Below, piece by piece: positions 37,170-48,278 of a DNA stretch of 64,000 nucleotides; the stretch's first letter is position 1, and every line of letters begins with the position of its first letter. A program made the translations under genes and the position numbers. The notes below the pieces were generated by a model. It was not told where the DNA came from. It saw nothing but the letters and a program-made list of their open reading frames with translations, and made no database searches. This stretch comes from an uncultured Pelagibacteraceae bacterium (GTDB lineage: Bacteria; Pseudomonadota; Alphaproteobacteria; Pelagibacterales; Pelagibacteraceae), in the NCBI GenBank assembly GCA_902541285.1, contig CACBQD010000003.1, positions 1-64,000 of the forward strand, given 5' to 3'.

Positions 37170-38177
37170 TTGAAAAATTTTGCAAAATCAAAAATTAATC
37201 CTGATTTAAAATATGTATATTCAGAGAACAATGCCTTAAGTATCGTATTTCAAAGCAACGAATTACTTTTAGGTGTTTTAGGAGAATTTAATAATAACTT
37301 AAAAGAATTAGAAAAAATTACAAATTCTAGCATTTACTCTAGAGGAAACTCAATTTTATTAAAAAATACTCCTGAAAAAAATGAAATAATAAAAAATGCA
37401 ATTCAATTCCTTGTAGATCAATTTTTAAATAATGGAACATTAGAAAAAAAGGATATAGAGTCATCAGTAAACAAATTTATGATTGATGAAAAAGTTACAA
37501 ATAAAAATGGAAATGTTGAATATATAATAAAAACTCCAAAAAAATCTGTAATACCAAGATCAGAGAAACAAAAAAGTTATATAAGGGCTTTAAAAGAATC
37601 TGATATTGTTATTTCTGCAGGACCAGCCGGAACTGGTAAAACTTTTTTAGCTGTAGCTGTTGCTTTAACAATGTTGCTTGAAAAAAAAATAGAGAGAATC
37701 ATTTTATCTAGACCAGCGGTAGAAGCAGGAGAGAGATTAGGTTTTTTACCAGGAGATATGAGAGAAAAAGTTGATCCTTATTTAAGACCTCTTTACGATT
37801 CATTATATGACCTATTAGATTTTGAAAAAATTCAAAAAAAAATAGAAGTTGGAGATATTGAGATTGCACCACTTGCATTCATGAGGGGAAGAACTTTAAA
37901 AAATTCATTTGCAATACTTGATGAAGCACAAAATGCAACAGATACTCAAATAAAAATGTTTTTAACAAGAATTGGTGAAAATTCCAAAATAGTAATTAAC
38001 GGTGATCCTTCCCAAATAGACTTACCTAATAAAACAATGTCAGGTTTAAATAGATCAAAAAAATTACTTGGTCATTTAAAAGAGATATCCGTGGTAGATT
38101 TTGATCATACTGATGTTGTAAGACACCCACTAGTTTCCAAGATAGTCAAGGCTTATTCTGATAAAAATTCAGATTAA
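37170..38177 (+). CDS. phoH: PhoH-like ATPase (YbeZ)
   Basis: A 335-residue PhoH/YbeZ protein, thought to work with the endoribonuclease YbeY in ribosome quality control. Walker A is SAGPAGTGKTFLA (about 150-162) and Walker B is SFAILDEAQNA (about 247-257). The start is TTG (37170), 1 bp after the miaB stop, and no in-frame ATG lies close by. The miaB-phoH-ybeY-lnt order matches that in many proteobacteria. Confidence 0.95.
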   Translation: MKNFAKSKINPDLKYVYSENNALSIVFQSNELLLGVLGEFNNNLKELEKITNSSIYSRGNSILLKNTPEKNEIIKNAIQFLVDQFLNNGTLEKKDIESSVNKFMIDEKVTNKNGNVEYIIKTPKKSVIPRSEKQKSYIRALKESDIVISAGPAGTGKTFLAVAVALTMLLEKKIERIILSRPAVEAGERLGFLPGDMREKVDPYLRPLYDSLYDLLDFEKIQKKIEVGDIEIAPLAFMRGRTLKNSFAILDEAQNATDTQIKMFLTRIGENSKIVINGDPSQIDLPNKTMSGLNRSKKLLGHLKEISVVDFDHTDVVRHPLVSKIVKAYSDKNSD

Positions 38178-38623
38178 TGATTAAAGCCAACATAGTTTTA
38201 GATAAAAAAATTTGGGAAAAGAAATTAAAAAAACCAGAGATATACTTCAAAAAGAAATTAAACAAATTATCTAAATTAAGCATTTTTAAAAATAAAAACC
38301 AAGAATTTACTGTGATGCTTACTAATAATAAAAAAATGAAAGATTTAAATTTAAAATTTAGAAATAAAAATGTTTCAACGGACGTACTTTCTTTTCCTTT
38401 AAAAGTTAAATTAAAAAATAAATTATATTTAGGAGATATAGCAATTTCTTTTGAAATAATTAACAAAAGAGCAAAATCAACAAGTTTTGATCATGAATTA
38501 GATAAAATGTGGATACACGGTTATTTGCATCTCCTAGGACATGATCATAAAAAAAATAAAGATTATTATTTAATGAACAAAAGAGAAAATTTAATATTTA
38601 AAAAATTGAATAAAATAAATTGA
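38177..38623 (+). CDS. ybeY: Endoribonuclease YbeY
   Basis: Metal-dependent RNase of 148 residues acting in 16S rRNA 3'-end maturation and ribosome quality control. The zinc-binding signature HGYLHLLGHDH (H-x3-H-x5-H, about 113-123) is intact and preceded by STDVLSFPL and GDIAIS. It overlaps phoH and lnt by 1 and 4 bp. The corC gene that often sits between ybeY and lnt is absent. Confidence 0.95.
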   Translation: MIKANIVLDKKIWEKKLKKPEIYFKKKLNKLSKLSIFKNKNQEFTVMLTNNKKMKDLNLKFRNKNVSTDVLSFPLKVKLKNKLYLGDIAISFEIINKRAKSTSFDHELDKMWIHGYLHLLGHDHKKNKDYYLMNKRENLIFKKLNKIN

Positions 38624-40140
38624 AATCTATTCTACAAAATAAAGCTTATCTATATTTAACATGTTTATTTTTAGGTATAATAACATCATTTAGTTTACCA
38701 CCATATAATTTTGTATTTCTTAATTTTTTATCACTTCCGACATTACTTTATATATTAATAAATTATACCCATAAAAAAATCATATCATTTTTTGTTGGTT
38801 GGGTCTTTGGATTTGGTTATTTTATTTCTAACCTTTATTGGATTACAAATTCTTTAACATTTGATTTAAATTTTAAATTAATTATTCCATTTGCATTAAT
38901 ATTAATACCTTTATTTTTAGGAATATTTTATGGTTTAGTAACTTTTCTAAGTAGCCTCTTTAATTTAAAAAATAAACTCTCATCAGTTTTGATTTTTTCG
39001 ATTTTTTTTGGTGGGATTGAATTTCTAAGAAGTTTTATTTTAGGTGGTTTTCCTTGGAATCTATTAGTCTTTAGTGTTTCAAATAACTTACCTTCTTTAC
39101 AAATTTTATCCTATGTAGGGACCTACTCGTTAAATTTATTATCAATCACAATTTTCTTATTACCAATAATATTTTTTCATAAGTATAAAAGTTCAGGAGC
39201 AGTTATTTTTTTTTGTTTTGGATTAATTCTAGTAGTAATAAATTATTCGTATGGATACTTTAATATTAAAAATTTTGAAAAAAAAAAATACGACAAGCTA
39301 GACTCTGTTATTCGAGTTGTTTCTCCAAAAGTACCAATTGAAAGATTCTTAACAAATCAGAGTCCTGAAAAAAATATCGATGAATTACTTACTTTAAGTG
39401 ATCCAAATAAATCTGAAAAAAAAATATTTATTTTTCCCGAGGGTATAATCACTAGTATTTATTTTAGAGATCTCAAATTTTTTAAAAATATCTTCAAAAA
39501 AAAATTTAATGCAAATCATAAAGTCATTTTGGGAATTAATAGTATTAAAGAAAATAAAATTTATAATTCTTTAGTAGTATTAAATTCTGACACAGAATTA
39601 TTGTATAAATACAACAAGAATAAACTAGTTCCATTCGGAGAATTTTTACCATTTGAAAATTTCTTCAAAAGAGTAGGTTTAAAAAAAATAACCCAAGGGT
39701 ATCAACCATTTTCAGCTGATAATAAAAGAGAAATTCTGAACATTGATAAAATAAAATTTATCCCACTTATTTGTTATGAAATAATTTATTCAGGAAAAAT
39801 TAATCCAAATAAAAAATATTACGATTTTATATTAAATATTTCTGAGGATGGTTGGTTTGGCAAATCTATTGGGCCCGCTCAACACTTATCTCATTCGATA
39901 TTTAGATCAATTGAAGAGGGTAAAAATGTTTTTAGATCTACAAACAATGGGGTTTCTGCTTTTGTTAATCCCAAAGGTCAAATTATTAAACAAATTAGTG
40001 AAAAAGGATATTTTGATGTTAATAAAATCAAACGTGTTGATAAAACTTATTTTGCTGAACATGGTAATAAGATCTTCTTTTATTTTGTCATAATTTATAC
40101 TACTTTCATTGTGATTTTAAAAATTAGGGAGAATAAATGA
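38620..40140 (+). CDS. lnt: Apolipoprotein N-acyltransferase
   Basis: Adds the third acyl chain to lipoproteins at the inner membrane, needed by the several lipoproteins encoded here. The 506 residues start with TTG at 38620 and have about seven N-terminal membrane helices, then a nitrilase-like domain. Its catalytic triad is visible as Glu in [11 protein letters not shown], Lys in [12 protein letters not shown] and Cys in PLICYEII. A final transmembrane helix ends the protein. It overlaps metK by 4 bp. Confidence 0.94.
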   Translation: MKSILQNKAYLYLTCLFLGIITSFSLPPYNFVFLNFLSLPTLLYILINYTHKKIISFFVGWVFGFGYFISNLYWITNSLTFDLNFKLIIPFALILIPLFLGIFYGLVTFLSSLFNLKNKLSSVLIFSIFFGGIEFLRSFILGGFPWNLLVFSVSNNLPSLQILSYVGTYSLNLLSITIFLLPIIFFHKYKSSGAVIFFCFGLILVVINYSYGYFNIKNFEKKKYDKLDSVIRVVSPKVPIERFLTNQSPEKNIDELLTLSDPNKSEKKIFIFPEGIITSIYFRDLKFFKNIFKKKFNANHKVILGINSIKENKIYNSLVVLNSDTELLYKYNKNKLVPFGEFLPFENFFKRVGLKKITQGYQPFSADNKREILNIDKIKFIPLICYEIIYSGKINPNKKYYDFILNISEDGWFGKSIGPAQHLSHSIFRSIEEGKNVFRSTNNGVSAFVNPKGQIIKQISEKGYFDVNKIKRVDKTYFAEHGNKIFFYFVIIYTTFIVILKIRENK

Positions 40141-41300
40141 AAAAAGATTACTTATTTACTAGCGAGTCAGTATCCGAAGGTCATCCAGATAAAGTTTGTG
40201 ATAGAATTTCAGATATGGTTGTAGATACATATTTGGCTGCTGAACCTCAATCGAGAGTTGCTTGTGAAACTTTAACAACAACAAACAAAGTTGTCTTAGC
40301 TGGTGAAGTAAGAGGTCCAGAAATAAAAAAAAAAGATTTAATAGAAAAAGTAAGGCACTGCATCAAAGATATTGGTTATGATCAAGAAGGATTTACTTGG
40401 AAAGAAGCAACATCAGTCGAAAGTCATTTACACTCTCAATCAGCTGATATTGCTATGGGTGTAGATTCCTCTGGAAATAAAGATGAAGGTGCTGGCGATC
40501 AAGGAATTATGTTCGGTTACGCATGTAATGAAACCGATGTGCTGATGCCCGCTCCAATACACTACTCTCATAAAATATTAAGACTTATGGCTCAAGATAG
40601 AAAATCCGGCAAATTGAAAAATATAGAACCAGACTCAAAAAGCCAAATTACAATTGAATATAAAGATGGAAAACCATCATCAGTAAAATCTGTAGTTATA
40701 TCGACTCAACACTCTCCAGATGTCAATCAAGCTCAAGTTAGAGAATTGGTAAAACCTTATATTGAAAGATCAATACCAAAAGAATTATTGAGTTCATTAG
40801 ATGAAAAGGAAATATATGTGAACCCAACGGGAAATTTTGTAATTGGAGGCCCTGACGGTGATAGTGGTTTGACTGGTAGGAAAATTATTGTTGACACATA
40901 TGGTGGAGCAGCACCACATGGAGGAGGTGCATTTTCTGGAAAAGATCCAACCAAAGTTGATAGATCAGCTGCTTATGCATCCAGATATTTAGCAAAGAAT
41001 GTTGTTGCATCTAAAATTGCTAACAAATGTTTGATTCAACTTGCATATGCTATAGGTGTATCAAAACCTTTATCAATTTATGTTGATTTATTTGATAATG
41101 ATGATGAAAAAAATAAATATGTAGAAAAACTTATACATGAAAATTTTGATTTAAGCCCTAGAGGCATAAGAGAGATGTTAGGCCTAAATAAACCTATTTA
41201 TGAAAAAACAGCAGCATATGGACACTTCGGAAGAATTCCAGATGAGCAAGGTTCATTTTCATGGGAAAAGACAGATAAATCAGACCTATTTAATAGGTAA
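40137..41300 (+). CDS. metK: S-adenosylmethionine synthetase
   Basis: Makes SAM from methionine and ATP; it supplies the many methyltransferases and radical-SAM enzymes of the window. The 387 residues carry [14 protein letters not shown] (about 13-26), [12 protein letters not shown] (about 120-131) and the phosphate loop [19 protein letters not shown] (about 261-279). It overlaps the lnt stop (ATGA), so no upstream SAM riboswitch can be present. A strong terminator follows before nusA. Confidence 0.98.
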   Translation: MKKDYLFTSESVSEGHPDKVCDRISDMVVDTYLAAEPQSRVACETLTTTNKVVLAGEVRGPEIKKKDLIEKVRHCIKDIGYDQEGFTWKEATSVESHLHSQSADIAMGVDSSGNKDEGAGDQGIMFGYACNETDVLMPAPIHYSHKILRLMAQDRKSGKLKNIEPDSKSQITIEYKDGKPSSVKSVVISTQHSPDVNQAQVRELVKPYIERSIPKELLSSLDEKEIYVNPTGNFVIGGPDGDSGLTGRKIIVDTYGGAAPHGGGAFSGKDPTKVDRSAAYASRYLAKNVVASKIANKCLIQLAYAIGVSKPLSIYVDLFDNDDEKNKYVEKLIHENFDLSPRGIREMLGLNKPIYEKTAAYGHFGRIPDEQGSFSWEKTDKSDLFNR

Positions 41301-41355
41301 ATAAAGTTGAATATTAAAAAAAAATAAATATATTTCATTCACATTATTGAAATTC

Positions 41356-41382
41356 AAAATGGGCCTCGGCCCATTTTTTTTT
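41356..41382 (+). terminator. Intrinsic terminator between metK and nusA
   Basis: AAAATGGGC (41356-41364), the tetraloop CTCG and GCCCATTTT (41369-41377) form a 9-bp stem; the T-run continues to 41382. It ends 12 bp before the nusA ATG, so it closes the metK transcript and may also act as an attenuator for nusA if any promoter lies upstream of it. Confidence 0.92.
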
Positions 41383-41394
41383 AGGATTAATAAA

Positions 41395-42948
41395 ATGTTA
41401 AATAGAAGAGCAGATAAACTAGAATTAATAAGAATAGCAGAAGCAGTAGCTTTAGAAAAATCAATTGATAAAGAGTTAATAATTGGATCGATGGAAAATG
41501 GTATTGCTAAGGCAGCTAAATCTAAATTTGGATCTGAAAACGAAATTAAAGTTGAAATTGATAGAGAAAGTGGTGATATTGGAATATTTAGAAAGTTGTT
41601 AATAGTAGAAAATCCAGAAAACTCTAATTTAGAAATAACCCTAGATGATGCAATTAAGCTTAATGAAAATAATCATGGAAAACAAATTGGAGATGAGGTT
41701 TTACAACCATTACCATCATTTGATTTTGGAAGAATAGCTGCTCAAACAGCGAAACAAGTAATTAGTTTCAATGTAAGAGAAGCTGAAAGAGAGAGACAAT
41801 ACAACGATTTCAAAGATAAAATTGATACTATCTTGAGCGGTATAGTTAAAAGATTAGAGTTTGGAAACGTAATTGTTGATCTTGGAAGAACTGAAGCAAT
41901 AATACAAAAAAATGAAATGATACCGAGAGAAAATATTAAAGCAGGCGACAGAGTAAAAGCTTATTGCTTGGATGTAAGGAGAGAGCCAAGAGGTCAACAA
42001 ATATTCTTGTCAAGAGCACATCCGAAATTTATGGAGAAATTATTTATACAAGAGGTTCCAGAAATTTATGATGGATTAATCGAAATTAAATCATCTTCAA
42101 GAGATCCAGGTAGTAGAGCTAAAATTTGTGTCAAAGCAATTGATACTTCCTTAGATCCTGTCGGTGCATGTGTAGGTATGCGAGGAAGTAGAGTTCAAGC
42201 TGTTGTAAATGAACTTCAAGGAGAAAAAATTGATATTGTAAATTGGTCTGAAGATCCAGCAGTAATTGTTGCAAATGCTTTATCACCTGCTGAAGTACAG
42301 AGAGTGAATGTAGATGAGGAGGGAAGAAAACTTGATGTTATTTTAACAGAGGAAAATCTTAGTAAAGCAATTGGTAGAAGAGGTCAAAATGTTCGACTGG
42401 CAACAAAATTGATGAATTATGAAATTAATATTATGACCGATCAAGAGGATTCTGAAAGAAGACAAATAGAGTTTAAAGAGAAGACAGATAATTTTGTAAA
42501 AAATTTGGAGTTAGATGAAACATTAGGGCAGTTACTTGTTGCAGAAGGGTTTTCATCTATTGATGATATTAAAGATAGTAATCCCGAAGCCTTAATGAAA
42601 ATTGAGGGAATAGAAGAGGAAACAGCAAAAGAGTTAATAGAAAGAGCTAAAGAATTTTATCAAAAAGACCAAGAAGAAATAGCAAATAGAATTAAAAATT
42701 TGGGCTTAGAAAATGATTTAATTAATCACAAGGGTCTAACACCAGGAATGCTTGTCACGCTTGGAGAACAAAAGATATTAACATTAAACGATTTTGCGGA
42801 TTTAGCTTCTGATGAATTGACTGGCGGTTACGATATTGTTAAGGGTGAAAGAGTAAGAATAAAGGGGTATTTAGAGGATTTTGCTCTTTCAAAAAAAGAA
42901 GCAGACGATTTAATTATGTCTGCAAGAGACATTGTTTATAAAGACTGA
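41395..42948 (+). CDS. nusA: Transcription termination/antitermination factor NusA
   Basis: RNA-polymerase-associated elongation factor. The ATG at 41395 gives 517 residues starting MLNRRADKLELIRIAEAVA; an upstream frame through the terminator hairpin is rejected. Domains in order: N-terminal RNAP-binding domain (about 1-120), S1 domain (about 130-200), two KH domains (VGACVGMRGSRVQAV and IGRRGQNVRLA) and C-terminal acidic helix-hairpin-helix repeats (LLVAEGFSSIDDI, LTPGMLVTLGEQKI). rimP, which usually precedes nusA, is absent; infB follows after 10 bp without ylxR. Confidence 0.96.
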   Translation: MLNRRADKLELIRIAEAVALEKSIDKELIIGSMENGIAKAAKSKFGSENEIKVEIDRESGDIGIFRKLLIVENPENSNLEITLDDAIKLNENNHGKQIGDEVLQPLPSFDFGRIAAQTAKQVISFNVREAERERQYNDFKDKIDTILSGIVKRLEFGNVIVDLGRTEAIIQKNEMIPRENIKAGDRVKAYCLDVRREPRGQQIFLSRAHPKFMEKLFIQEVPEIYDGLIEIKSSSRDPGSRAKICVKAIDTSLDPVGACVGMRGSRVQAVVNELQGEKIDIVNWSEDPAVIVANALSPAEVQRVNVDEEGRKLDVILTEENLSKAIGRRGQNVRLATKLMNYEINIMTDQEDSERRQIEFKEKTDNFVKNLELDETLGQLLVAEGFSSIDDIKDSNPEALMKIEGIEEETAKELIERAKEFYQKDQEEIANRIKNLGLENDLINHKGLTPGMLVTLGEQKILTLNDFADLASDELTGGYDIVKGERVRIKGYLEDFALSKKEADDLIMSARDIVYKD

Positions 42949-42958
42949 GAGATGAAAA

Positions 42959-45178
42959 ATGGAAAAGAAAAAATTAAAGTTATCAATTTCTGGAGCTTCC
43001 AAAAAGACAATTAACAGTATTGAACAAGCTAGATCTCAATCAAAGAATACAGTTGTAATAGAGAAAAGATCTCCAAGATTTGGAGGTAAAACAAATTTTT
43101 CTAGAGGAGCAAGACCAGTAGACAATAAATCACAAAGCACGTTTATTCCAAAAAAAACAAACTTTTCTAAACCTTCATCACCAATCACATCTGATTTTGA
43201 AAAAAGAAAGCTGGCAGAACAAAGAGCAACAAGAAGATTAAAAGGTGAAAATGTCCAAAAAGAAAATAAACTTAATAAACAGGGTGGTAAAAGAAGAGAG
43301 CTCAAGTTGACCGTTTCACGGGCATTAAGCGGAGACGATATTGGAATAAGGTCGAGAAGTTTAGCTTCATTGAAAAGGGCAAAGCAGAAGGAAAATAGAT
43401 TATTAAATAAAGAAGAAACAAAAGAGAACTTTAAACCAGTAAAAAGAGATATTAACATACCTGAGGTTATTACTATTAGAGAATTAGCAAACAGAATGGC
43501 TGAGCAATCAAGTAGTATAATCAAACATTTGATGGGAATGGGAGTAACAGTTACTATTAATCATACAATTGACGCAGATACTGCAGAATATTTAGTTAAA
43601 GAATTTGGACATAATCCTGTTAAAGAAGAAAAAGCCGAGGAAATTTTAGATAAAATTAAAGAGATTAAAACACAAAATCTAAAAAGCAGAGCACCCATAG
43701 TAACAGTAATGGGCCACGTGGATCATGGTAAAACATCTGTTTTAGATGTTTTAAGAAAAGCCAATGTTGTATCTGGTGAGTTTGGAGGCATTACTCAACA
43801 TATTGGAGCATATCAAATTACACATAAAAAAAATAAAATCACTTTTATCGACACTCCTGGTCATGCTGCATTTACAGAAATGCGAGCAAGAGGCTCAAAA
43901 TTAACAGATATTGTAATTTTAGTTGTTGCTGCTGATGATGGTGTAAAGCCACAAACAATAGAATCAATTAAACATGCAAAAGCTGCTAAAGTACCAATTG
44001 TTGTAGCAATAAATAAATGTGACCTTCCTGATGCCGATCCTCAAAAAATTAAAAACCAGCTTTTAGAATATGAGTTAATAGCAGAAGATTTGTCAGGGGA
44101 TGTACTCATGGTAGAGATATCCACAAAAACAAATAAAAATTTAGAAAAATTAGTTGAGAGTGTAATTTTACAAGCCGAAATATTGGATTTAAAAACTGAC
44201 TTTGATACTGATGCAAAAGGAATCGTTTTAGAGTCCAAAATTGATATCGGAAGAGGACCAATTGCAAATGTAATAGTTACAGCCGGAACTCTAAACAAGG
44301 GTGATTATTTTGTAAGTGGTTTAAAATGGGGAAAAGTGAGAGCTATTATAAATGATCAAGGAAAACAAATTGAAAAAGCAGAACCCGCAACACCAATTGA
44401 GATATTAGGTATTAACGGAGCAGCAAAATCAGGTGATGATTTTATAGTTTTAAAGAGTGAAAAAGAGGCAAAAACCCTTTGCGAAGGTAGAATACAGGAA
44501 GCAAAGGAGAGCAAAAATCCAATGTCTTTTGTAACTCAAGATTCTGCATTTAAAGATACATCGTCTGAAGAACTAAATATTATAATAAAATCAGATGTTC
44601 ATGGTTCTTCAGAAGCAATTAAAAATGCTATAAATCAAATTAAACATGATGAGGTAAAACCAAAAATTCTTTTGTCAGATATAGGAATGGTTACCGAGAC
44701 TGACGTTACCTTAGCCAAAGCATCTAATGCTGTAATTATAGCCTTCAATGTAAAACCTAGCAAAGAAGCAAAAAAAAGAGCTGAACAGGAAAAAATTTCT
44801 ATATTCAGTTTTAATATTATTTATGAAGTATTAGATTTCATAAAAAGTAAAATGTCTGGTTTATTAACTCCAGAAGTAGACGAAAAAATTATTGGAACAG
44901 CGGAGATACTGGAAATATTTAAAGTTTCAAAAGTAGGTAAAGTTGCAGGCTCTAAAGTGACAGATGGAGAAATTACCCAAGACTCTAACGCAAGAGTTAT
45001 TAGAGATGGGGCTATTATTTTCAATGGAAAAATTGGATCAATATTTAGAGAAAAAAATCAAACTAAGCAGGTATCTGCTGGTTTAGAGTGTGGAATAACG
45101 CTTAAGGATTTTGTTGATTTTCAGAAAAATGACGTAATTGAAGTATATAATTCTACAATAACAGAAAGAACGATATAA
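42959..45178 (+). CDS. infB: Translation initiation factor IF-2
   Basis: GTPase that places initiator tRNA on the 30S subunit. The 739 residues are at the short end for proteobacteria because the N-terminal basic, low-complexity region is reduced. The IF2_N helix-turn ([26 protein letters not shown]) precedes the G domain with [14 protein letters not shown] (G1), [15 protein letters not shown] (G3) and NKCDLP (G4), then domains II to IV. Overlaps rbfA by 1 bp. Confidence 0.97.
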   Translation: MEKKKLKLSISGASKKTINSIEQARSQSKNTVVIEKRSPRFGGKTNFSRGARPVDNKSQSTFIPKKTNFSKPSSPITSDFEKRKLAEQRATRRLKGENVQKENKLNKQGGKRRELKLTVSRALSGDDIGIRSRSLASLKRAKQKENRLLNKEETKENFKPVKRDINIPEVITIRELANRMAEQSSSIIKHLMGMGVTVTINHTIDADTAEYLVKEFGHNPVKEEKAEEILDKIKEIKTQNLKSRAPIVTVMGHVDHGKTSVLDVLRKANVVSGEFGGITQHIGAYQITHKKNKITFIDTPGHAAFTEMRARGSKLTDIVILVVAADDGVKPQTIESIKHAKAAKVPIVVAINKCDLPDADPQKIKNQLLEYELIAEDLSGDVLMVEISTKTNKNLEKLVESVILQAEILDLKTDFDTDAKGIVLESKIDIGRGPIANVIVTAGTLNKGDYFVSGLKWGKVRAIINDQGKQIEKAEPATPIEILGINGAAKSGDDFIVLKSEKEAKTLCEGRIQEAKESKNPMSFVTQDSAFKDTSSEELNIIIKSDVHGSSEAIKNAINQIKHDEVKPKILLSDIGMVTETDVTLAKASNAVIIAFNVKPSKEAKKRAEQEKISIFSFNIIYEVLDFIKSKMSGLLTPEVDEKIIGTAEILEIFKVSKVGKVAGSKVTDGEITQDSNARVIRDGAIIFNGKIGSIFREKNQTKQVSAGLECGITLKDFVDFQKNDVIEVYNSTITERTI

Positions 45179-45543
45179 TGACTAACTTAGGAAAACCAGT
45201 TACCCAAAGACAATTGAGAGTTGGTGAAATGATAAAACAAGCATTAGGAATGTTATTTATAAGAGATGAAGCAAAATTACCAAATTTATCTACAAAAGAA
45301 ATAACAGTTACTGAAGTTAGAATGTCTCCAGATTTAAAAACAGCAAAAATTTTTGTAATGCCTTTAGGTGGAAAAGATACTGAAGAAGTCGTTACTAAAT
45401 TAAAAGAATTTTCATTTGTAATCAGAAAAGTTTTATCAAAAAAAATAGTGATGAAGTTTTTACCAAAACTATTTTTTGTAAAAGATGACTCTTTTGATTA
45501 TGCAGAAAAAATTGAAAATTTAATCAAACAAACAAATAAGTAA
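45178..45543 (+). CDS. rbfA: Ribosome-binding factor A
   Basis: Assists 30S maturation at helix 1 of 16S rRNA. The 121-residue KH-type protein shows QRQLRVGEMIKQALGMLF and the ITVTEVRMSPDLKTAKIFVMPLG strand-helix-strand motif, with the RfbA/RbfA C-terminal LPKLFFVKDDSFDYAEKIENLI. The usual downstream truB is absent; rpsO follows after 8 bp. Confidence 0.95.
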   Translation: MTNLGKPVTQRQLRVGEMIKQALGMLFIRDEAKLPNLSTKEITVTEVRMSPDLKTAKIFVMPLGGKDTEEVVTKLKEFSFVIRKVLSKKIVMKFLPKLFFVKDDSFDYAEKIENLIKQTNK

Positions 45544-45551
45544 GGAAAAAA

Positions 45552-45800
45552 ATGGCAAATAAAGCAAAAGAACTAGCAATCCATGACAAGGACACTGGTT
45601 CTTCAGAAGTTCAAGTTGCTCAACTAACAGATAAAATTGAGAACTTATCTAAACATATTAAACAGTTCAAAAAAGATAAACACTCATCTGTTGGACTTTT
45701 AAGAGCGGTAAATAGAAGAAAAAAATTATTAGACTATTTAAAGAAAAATAAAATGGAGTCTTATAAAGAAGTAATATCAAAATTAAATTTAAGGAAGTAA
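45552..45800 (+). CDS. rpsO: 30S ribosomal protein S15
   Basis: Primary 16S rRNA-binding protein of 82 residues; most bacterial S15 have about 89, the difference being at the N-terminus. DTGSSEVQVAQLTDKIENL and HSSVGLLRAVNRRKKLLDYLKK are the family signatures. It ends directly before the pnp ATG; the rpsO-pnp pair is nearly universal in proteobacteria. Confidence 0.97.
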   Translation: MANKAKELAIHDKDTGSSEVQVAQLTDKIENLSKHIKQFKKDKHSSVGLLRAVNRRKKLLDYLKKNKMESYKEVISKLNLRK

Positions 45801-47873
45801 ATGTTTAAAGTTGTAAAGAAAGAAATAGAAGTAGCAGGGAAAAAGATTAGTTTAGAAACAGGTAAAATAGCAAGACAAGCAGATGGCGCAATCATAGCAC
45901 AATGTGGAGAAACAGTTGTTTTGGCGACTGCAGTTGGAGCAAAAAAAGTTAATCCAGATATGGATTACTTTCCGTTGTCAGTAAATTATCAAGAAAAATA
46001 TTATGCAGCTGGTAAAATTCCAGGTGGATATTTTAAGAGAGAAGCAAGACCAACGGATAGTGAGACTTTAATTTCAAGATTGATTGACAGACCTATCAGA
46101 CCACTTTTCCCAGATGAATTTAAAAACGAAGTTCAGGTACTACCAACAGTAATATCTTACGATAAAGAGAATGAAGCAGATATTTTATCAATTATTGCCT
46201 CATCAGCTGCGTTAGCAATTTCAGGAATGCCATTTTTAGGCCCTGTCGGCGCGTCTAGAGTTGGCTTTATTAAAGGGGAATACATTCTTAATCCTACTAA
46301 AGCAGAACTTAAAGACTCAAAACTTGATCTTGTAGTAGCAGGAACAAAAGATGCAGTTTTAATGGTTGAGTCCGAGGCAAGTGGTTTAACTGAGGAAGAA
46401 ATGTTAAATGCTGTTAAGTTCGGCCATGAAGGATTTGTTCCAGTAATTGAAATGATAGAGGAACTAGCCAAAGAATGTAAAAAACCTGATTGGATAGTTG
46501 AGAAAAAAGATCTTTCAGAAGTAAAAAATAAATTGGAAAGCGAATTTACCGAGGAACTTAAAAAAGCATTTTCAATAAAAGATAAACAAGAAAGATCGAA
46601 TTTAATCTCAGAAATAACTGATAAAGCAAAAAAGCTTTATGAAGAAGATGAGAATTATACCGATCTTGACGTAAATTCTGAGCTTAAAAATTTAGAAAAA
46701 AGGATTGTCAGAACAGATATTCTAAAAAATAAAAATAGAATTGATGGTAGAGGTCTTGCAGATGTTAGACCAATTATGTGTGAAGTTGGAATTCTTCCAA
46801 GAGTTCATGGTTCTGCTTTGTTTACTCGAGGAGAAACTCAAGCAATAGTTACAACTACACTTGGTACATCTGATGATGAGCAAAAAATAGAAAGTCTTGA
46901 AGGATTACAAAAAGAAAGGTTTATGCTTCATTATAATTTTCCACCTTTCTCTGTTGGAGAAACTGGTAGAATAGGTACCGGAAGAAGAGAAATAGGTCAT
47001 GGAAAATTAGCTTGGAGAGCAATAAATTCTTCTTTGCCTTCTAAAGAGAGTTTTCCCTACACATTTAGAATTGTATCAGAGATAACTGAGTCAAACGGTT
47101 CTTCTTCTATGGCGACTGTTTGTGGTTCATCTTTAGCTTTGATGGATGCAGGCGTGCCAATAAAAGAACCAGTTGCTGGTATTGCAATGGGATTAATTAA
47201 AGAAGGAGATGACTTCAGCGTACTTTCAGATATTCTTGGAGATGAAGATCACCTAGGTGATATGGACTTTAAAGTTGCTGGAACTAAAGACGGAATAACA
47301 TCTCTTCAAATGGACATTAAAATTACAGGTATAACATTTGAAATTATGGAGCAAGCCTTAAAACAAGCAAAAGATGGAAGAATTCACATTCTAAGTGAAA
47401 TGAATAAAGCTTTATCTAAATCAAGGGAAGATGTTGGAAAACATACTCCTAAGATGGAGAAAATTACTGTAGATAAAAAAGATATTGCTACAGTCATTGG
47501 AAAAGGTGGAGCAACTATAAGAGAAATAGTTGAGGTATCTGGTGCCAAAGTTGACATCAATGATGAAGGTGAAGTTACAGTAGCTGCTCCAGATGAGGAA
47601 TCAAGAAACAAAGCTATTCAAATGATTAAAGACTTAACTGCTAAAGCTGAACTCAATAAAATTTACAATGGAAAAGTAATGAAAATTATGGAGTTTGGTG
47701 CGTTTGTTAATTTCCTAGGAAAACAAGATGGCCTTGTTCATATATCAGAGCTTGCTGATAAAAGAGTCGGCAAAGTAACTGATGTAGTAAAAGAAGGTGA
47801 TGAAGTTAAAGTTAAAGTAATTGGCTTTGATAGAGGAAAAGTTAAGTTATCAATTAAACAAGCTGCAATATAA
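45801..47873 (+). CDS. pnp: Polyribonucleotide nucleotidyltransferase (PNPase)
   Basis: Phosphorolytic 3'-5' exoribonuclease and degradosome component. The 690 residues hold two RNase PH domains ([40 protein letters not shown]; second domain with [20 protein letters not shown] and [19 protein letters not shown]), a KH domain ([22 protein letters not shown], about 560-581) and a C-terminal S1 domain ([17 protein letters not shown]). The length is normal. Confidence 0.98.
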   Translation: MFKVVKKEIEVAGKKISLETGKIARQADGAIIAQCGETVVLATAVGAKKVNPDMDYFPLSVNYQEKYYAAGKIPGGYFKREARPTDSETLISRLIDRPIRPLFPDEFKNEVQVLPTVISYDKENEADILSIIASSAALAISGMPFLGPVGASRVGFIKGEYILNPTKAELKDSKLDLVVAGTKDAVLMVESEASGLTEEEMLNAVKFGHEGFVPVIEMIEELAKECKKPDWIVEKKDLSEVKNKLESEFTEELKKAFSIKDKQERSNLISEITDKAKKLYEEDENYTDLDVNSELKNLEKRIVRTDILKNKNRIDGRGLADVRPIMCEVGILPRVHGSALFTRGETQAIVTTTLGTSDDEQKIESLEGLQKERFMLHYNFPPFSVGETGRIGTGRREIGHGKLAWRAINSSLPSKESFPYTFRIVSEITESNGSSSMATVCGSSLALMDAGVPIKEPVAGIAMGLIKEGDDFSVLSDILGDEDHLGDMDFKVAGTKDGITSLQMDIKITGITFEIMEQALKQAKDGRIHILSEMNKALSKSREDVGKHTPKMEKITVDKKDIATVIGKGGATIREIVEVSGAKVDINDEGEVTVAAPDEESRNKAIQMIKDLTAKAELNKIYNGKVMKIMEFGAFVNFLGKQDGLVHISELADKRVGKVTDVVKEGDEVKVKVIGFDRGKVKLSIKQAAI

Positions 47874-47888
47874 ATTTATAGGAGAAAT

Positions 47889-48251
47889 ATGAAAAAATTT
47901 GATGATTTAATGAGCGTAAGCAATGAGATTGAAAATATCAGCGCTAGTGATGCAAAAGAAAAGCTAAATGACCCAAATGTTCAATTTATCGACGTTAGGG
48001 ATAAAGAGAGCTTTTCAAAAGGTACGATCGGTAATGCAATTCACTTAGACAGAGGTTTATTAGAATTTTATTTAGCAGACGGAAGTCCTCTTGAAAATGA
48101 TATGTTTAAAAATAATCCTGATAAAGAATATGTAGTTTTTTGTGGTGTTGGTGGACAAGGAACATTAGCAACCAAAACTATGAAGGATATGGGGGTTAAA
48201 AATGTCAAAAATATCACTGGTGGTATGAAAGAGTGGGAAAAGATCAAGTAA
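47889..48251 (+). CDS. Rhodanese-like domain protein
   Basis: A 120-residue single-domain rhodanese. FIDVRDKESFSKGTIGNAIHLDRG is the CH2-type entry, and the active-site loop is VVFCGVGGQGTLA with the persulfide Cys near residue 84. C-terminal NITGGMKEWEKIK is typical. A SD-like AGGAG precedes the ATG. The sulfur acceptor is unknown. It lies 15 bp after pnp and may be co-transcribed with it. Confidence 0.9.
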   Translation: MKKFDDLMSVSNEIENISASDAKEKLNDPNVQFIDVRDKESFSKGTIGNAIHLDRGLLEFYLADGSPLENDMFKNNPDKEYVVFCGVGGQGTLATKTMKDMGVKNVKNITGGMKEWEKIK

Positions 48252-48278
48252 AAAATAATTGTAATAAATTATAATAGA

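Noticed and set aside
40100-40140. SAM riboswitch before metK
   Set aside because: metK overlaps lnt by 4 bp, so there is no untranslated leader to hold a riboswitch.
43313-43322. GTTTCACGGG in infB as another parS site
   Set aside because: Only the left arm of parS is present; the right arm is not complementary, and the position far from parAB gives no support.
43036-43524. 162-codon open frame on the minus strand within infB
   Set aside because: It is the complement of the Lys/Arg/Ser-rich IF-2 N-terminus, has no recognisable domain and would require dense antisense coding; similar long antisense frames in mnmG (6193-6561, 6976-7353) and dnaK (22465-22848) are rejected for the same reason.
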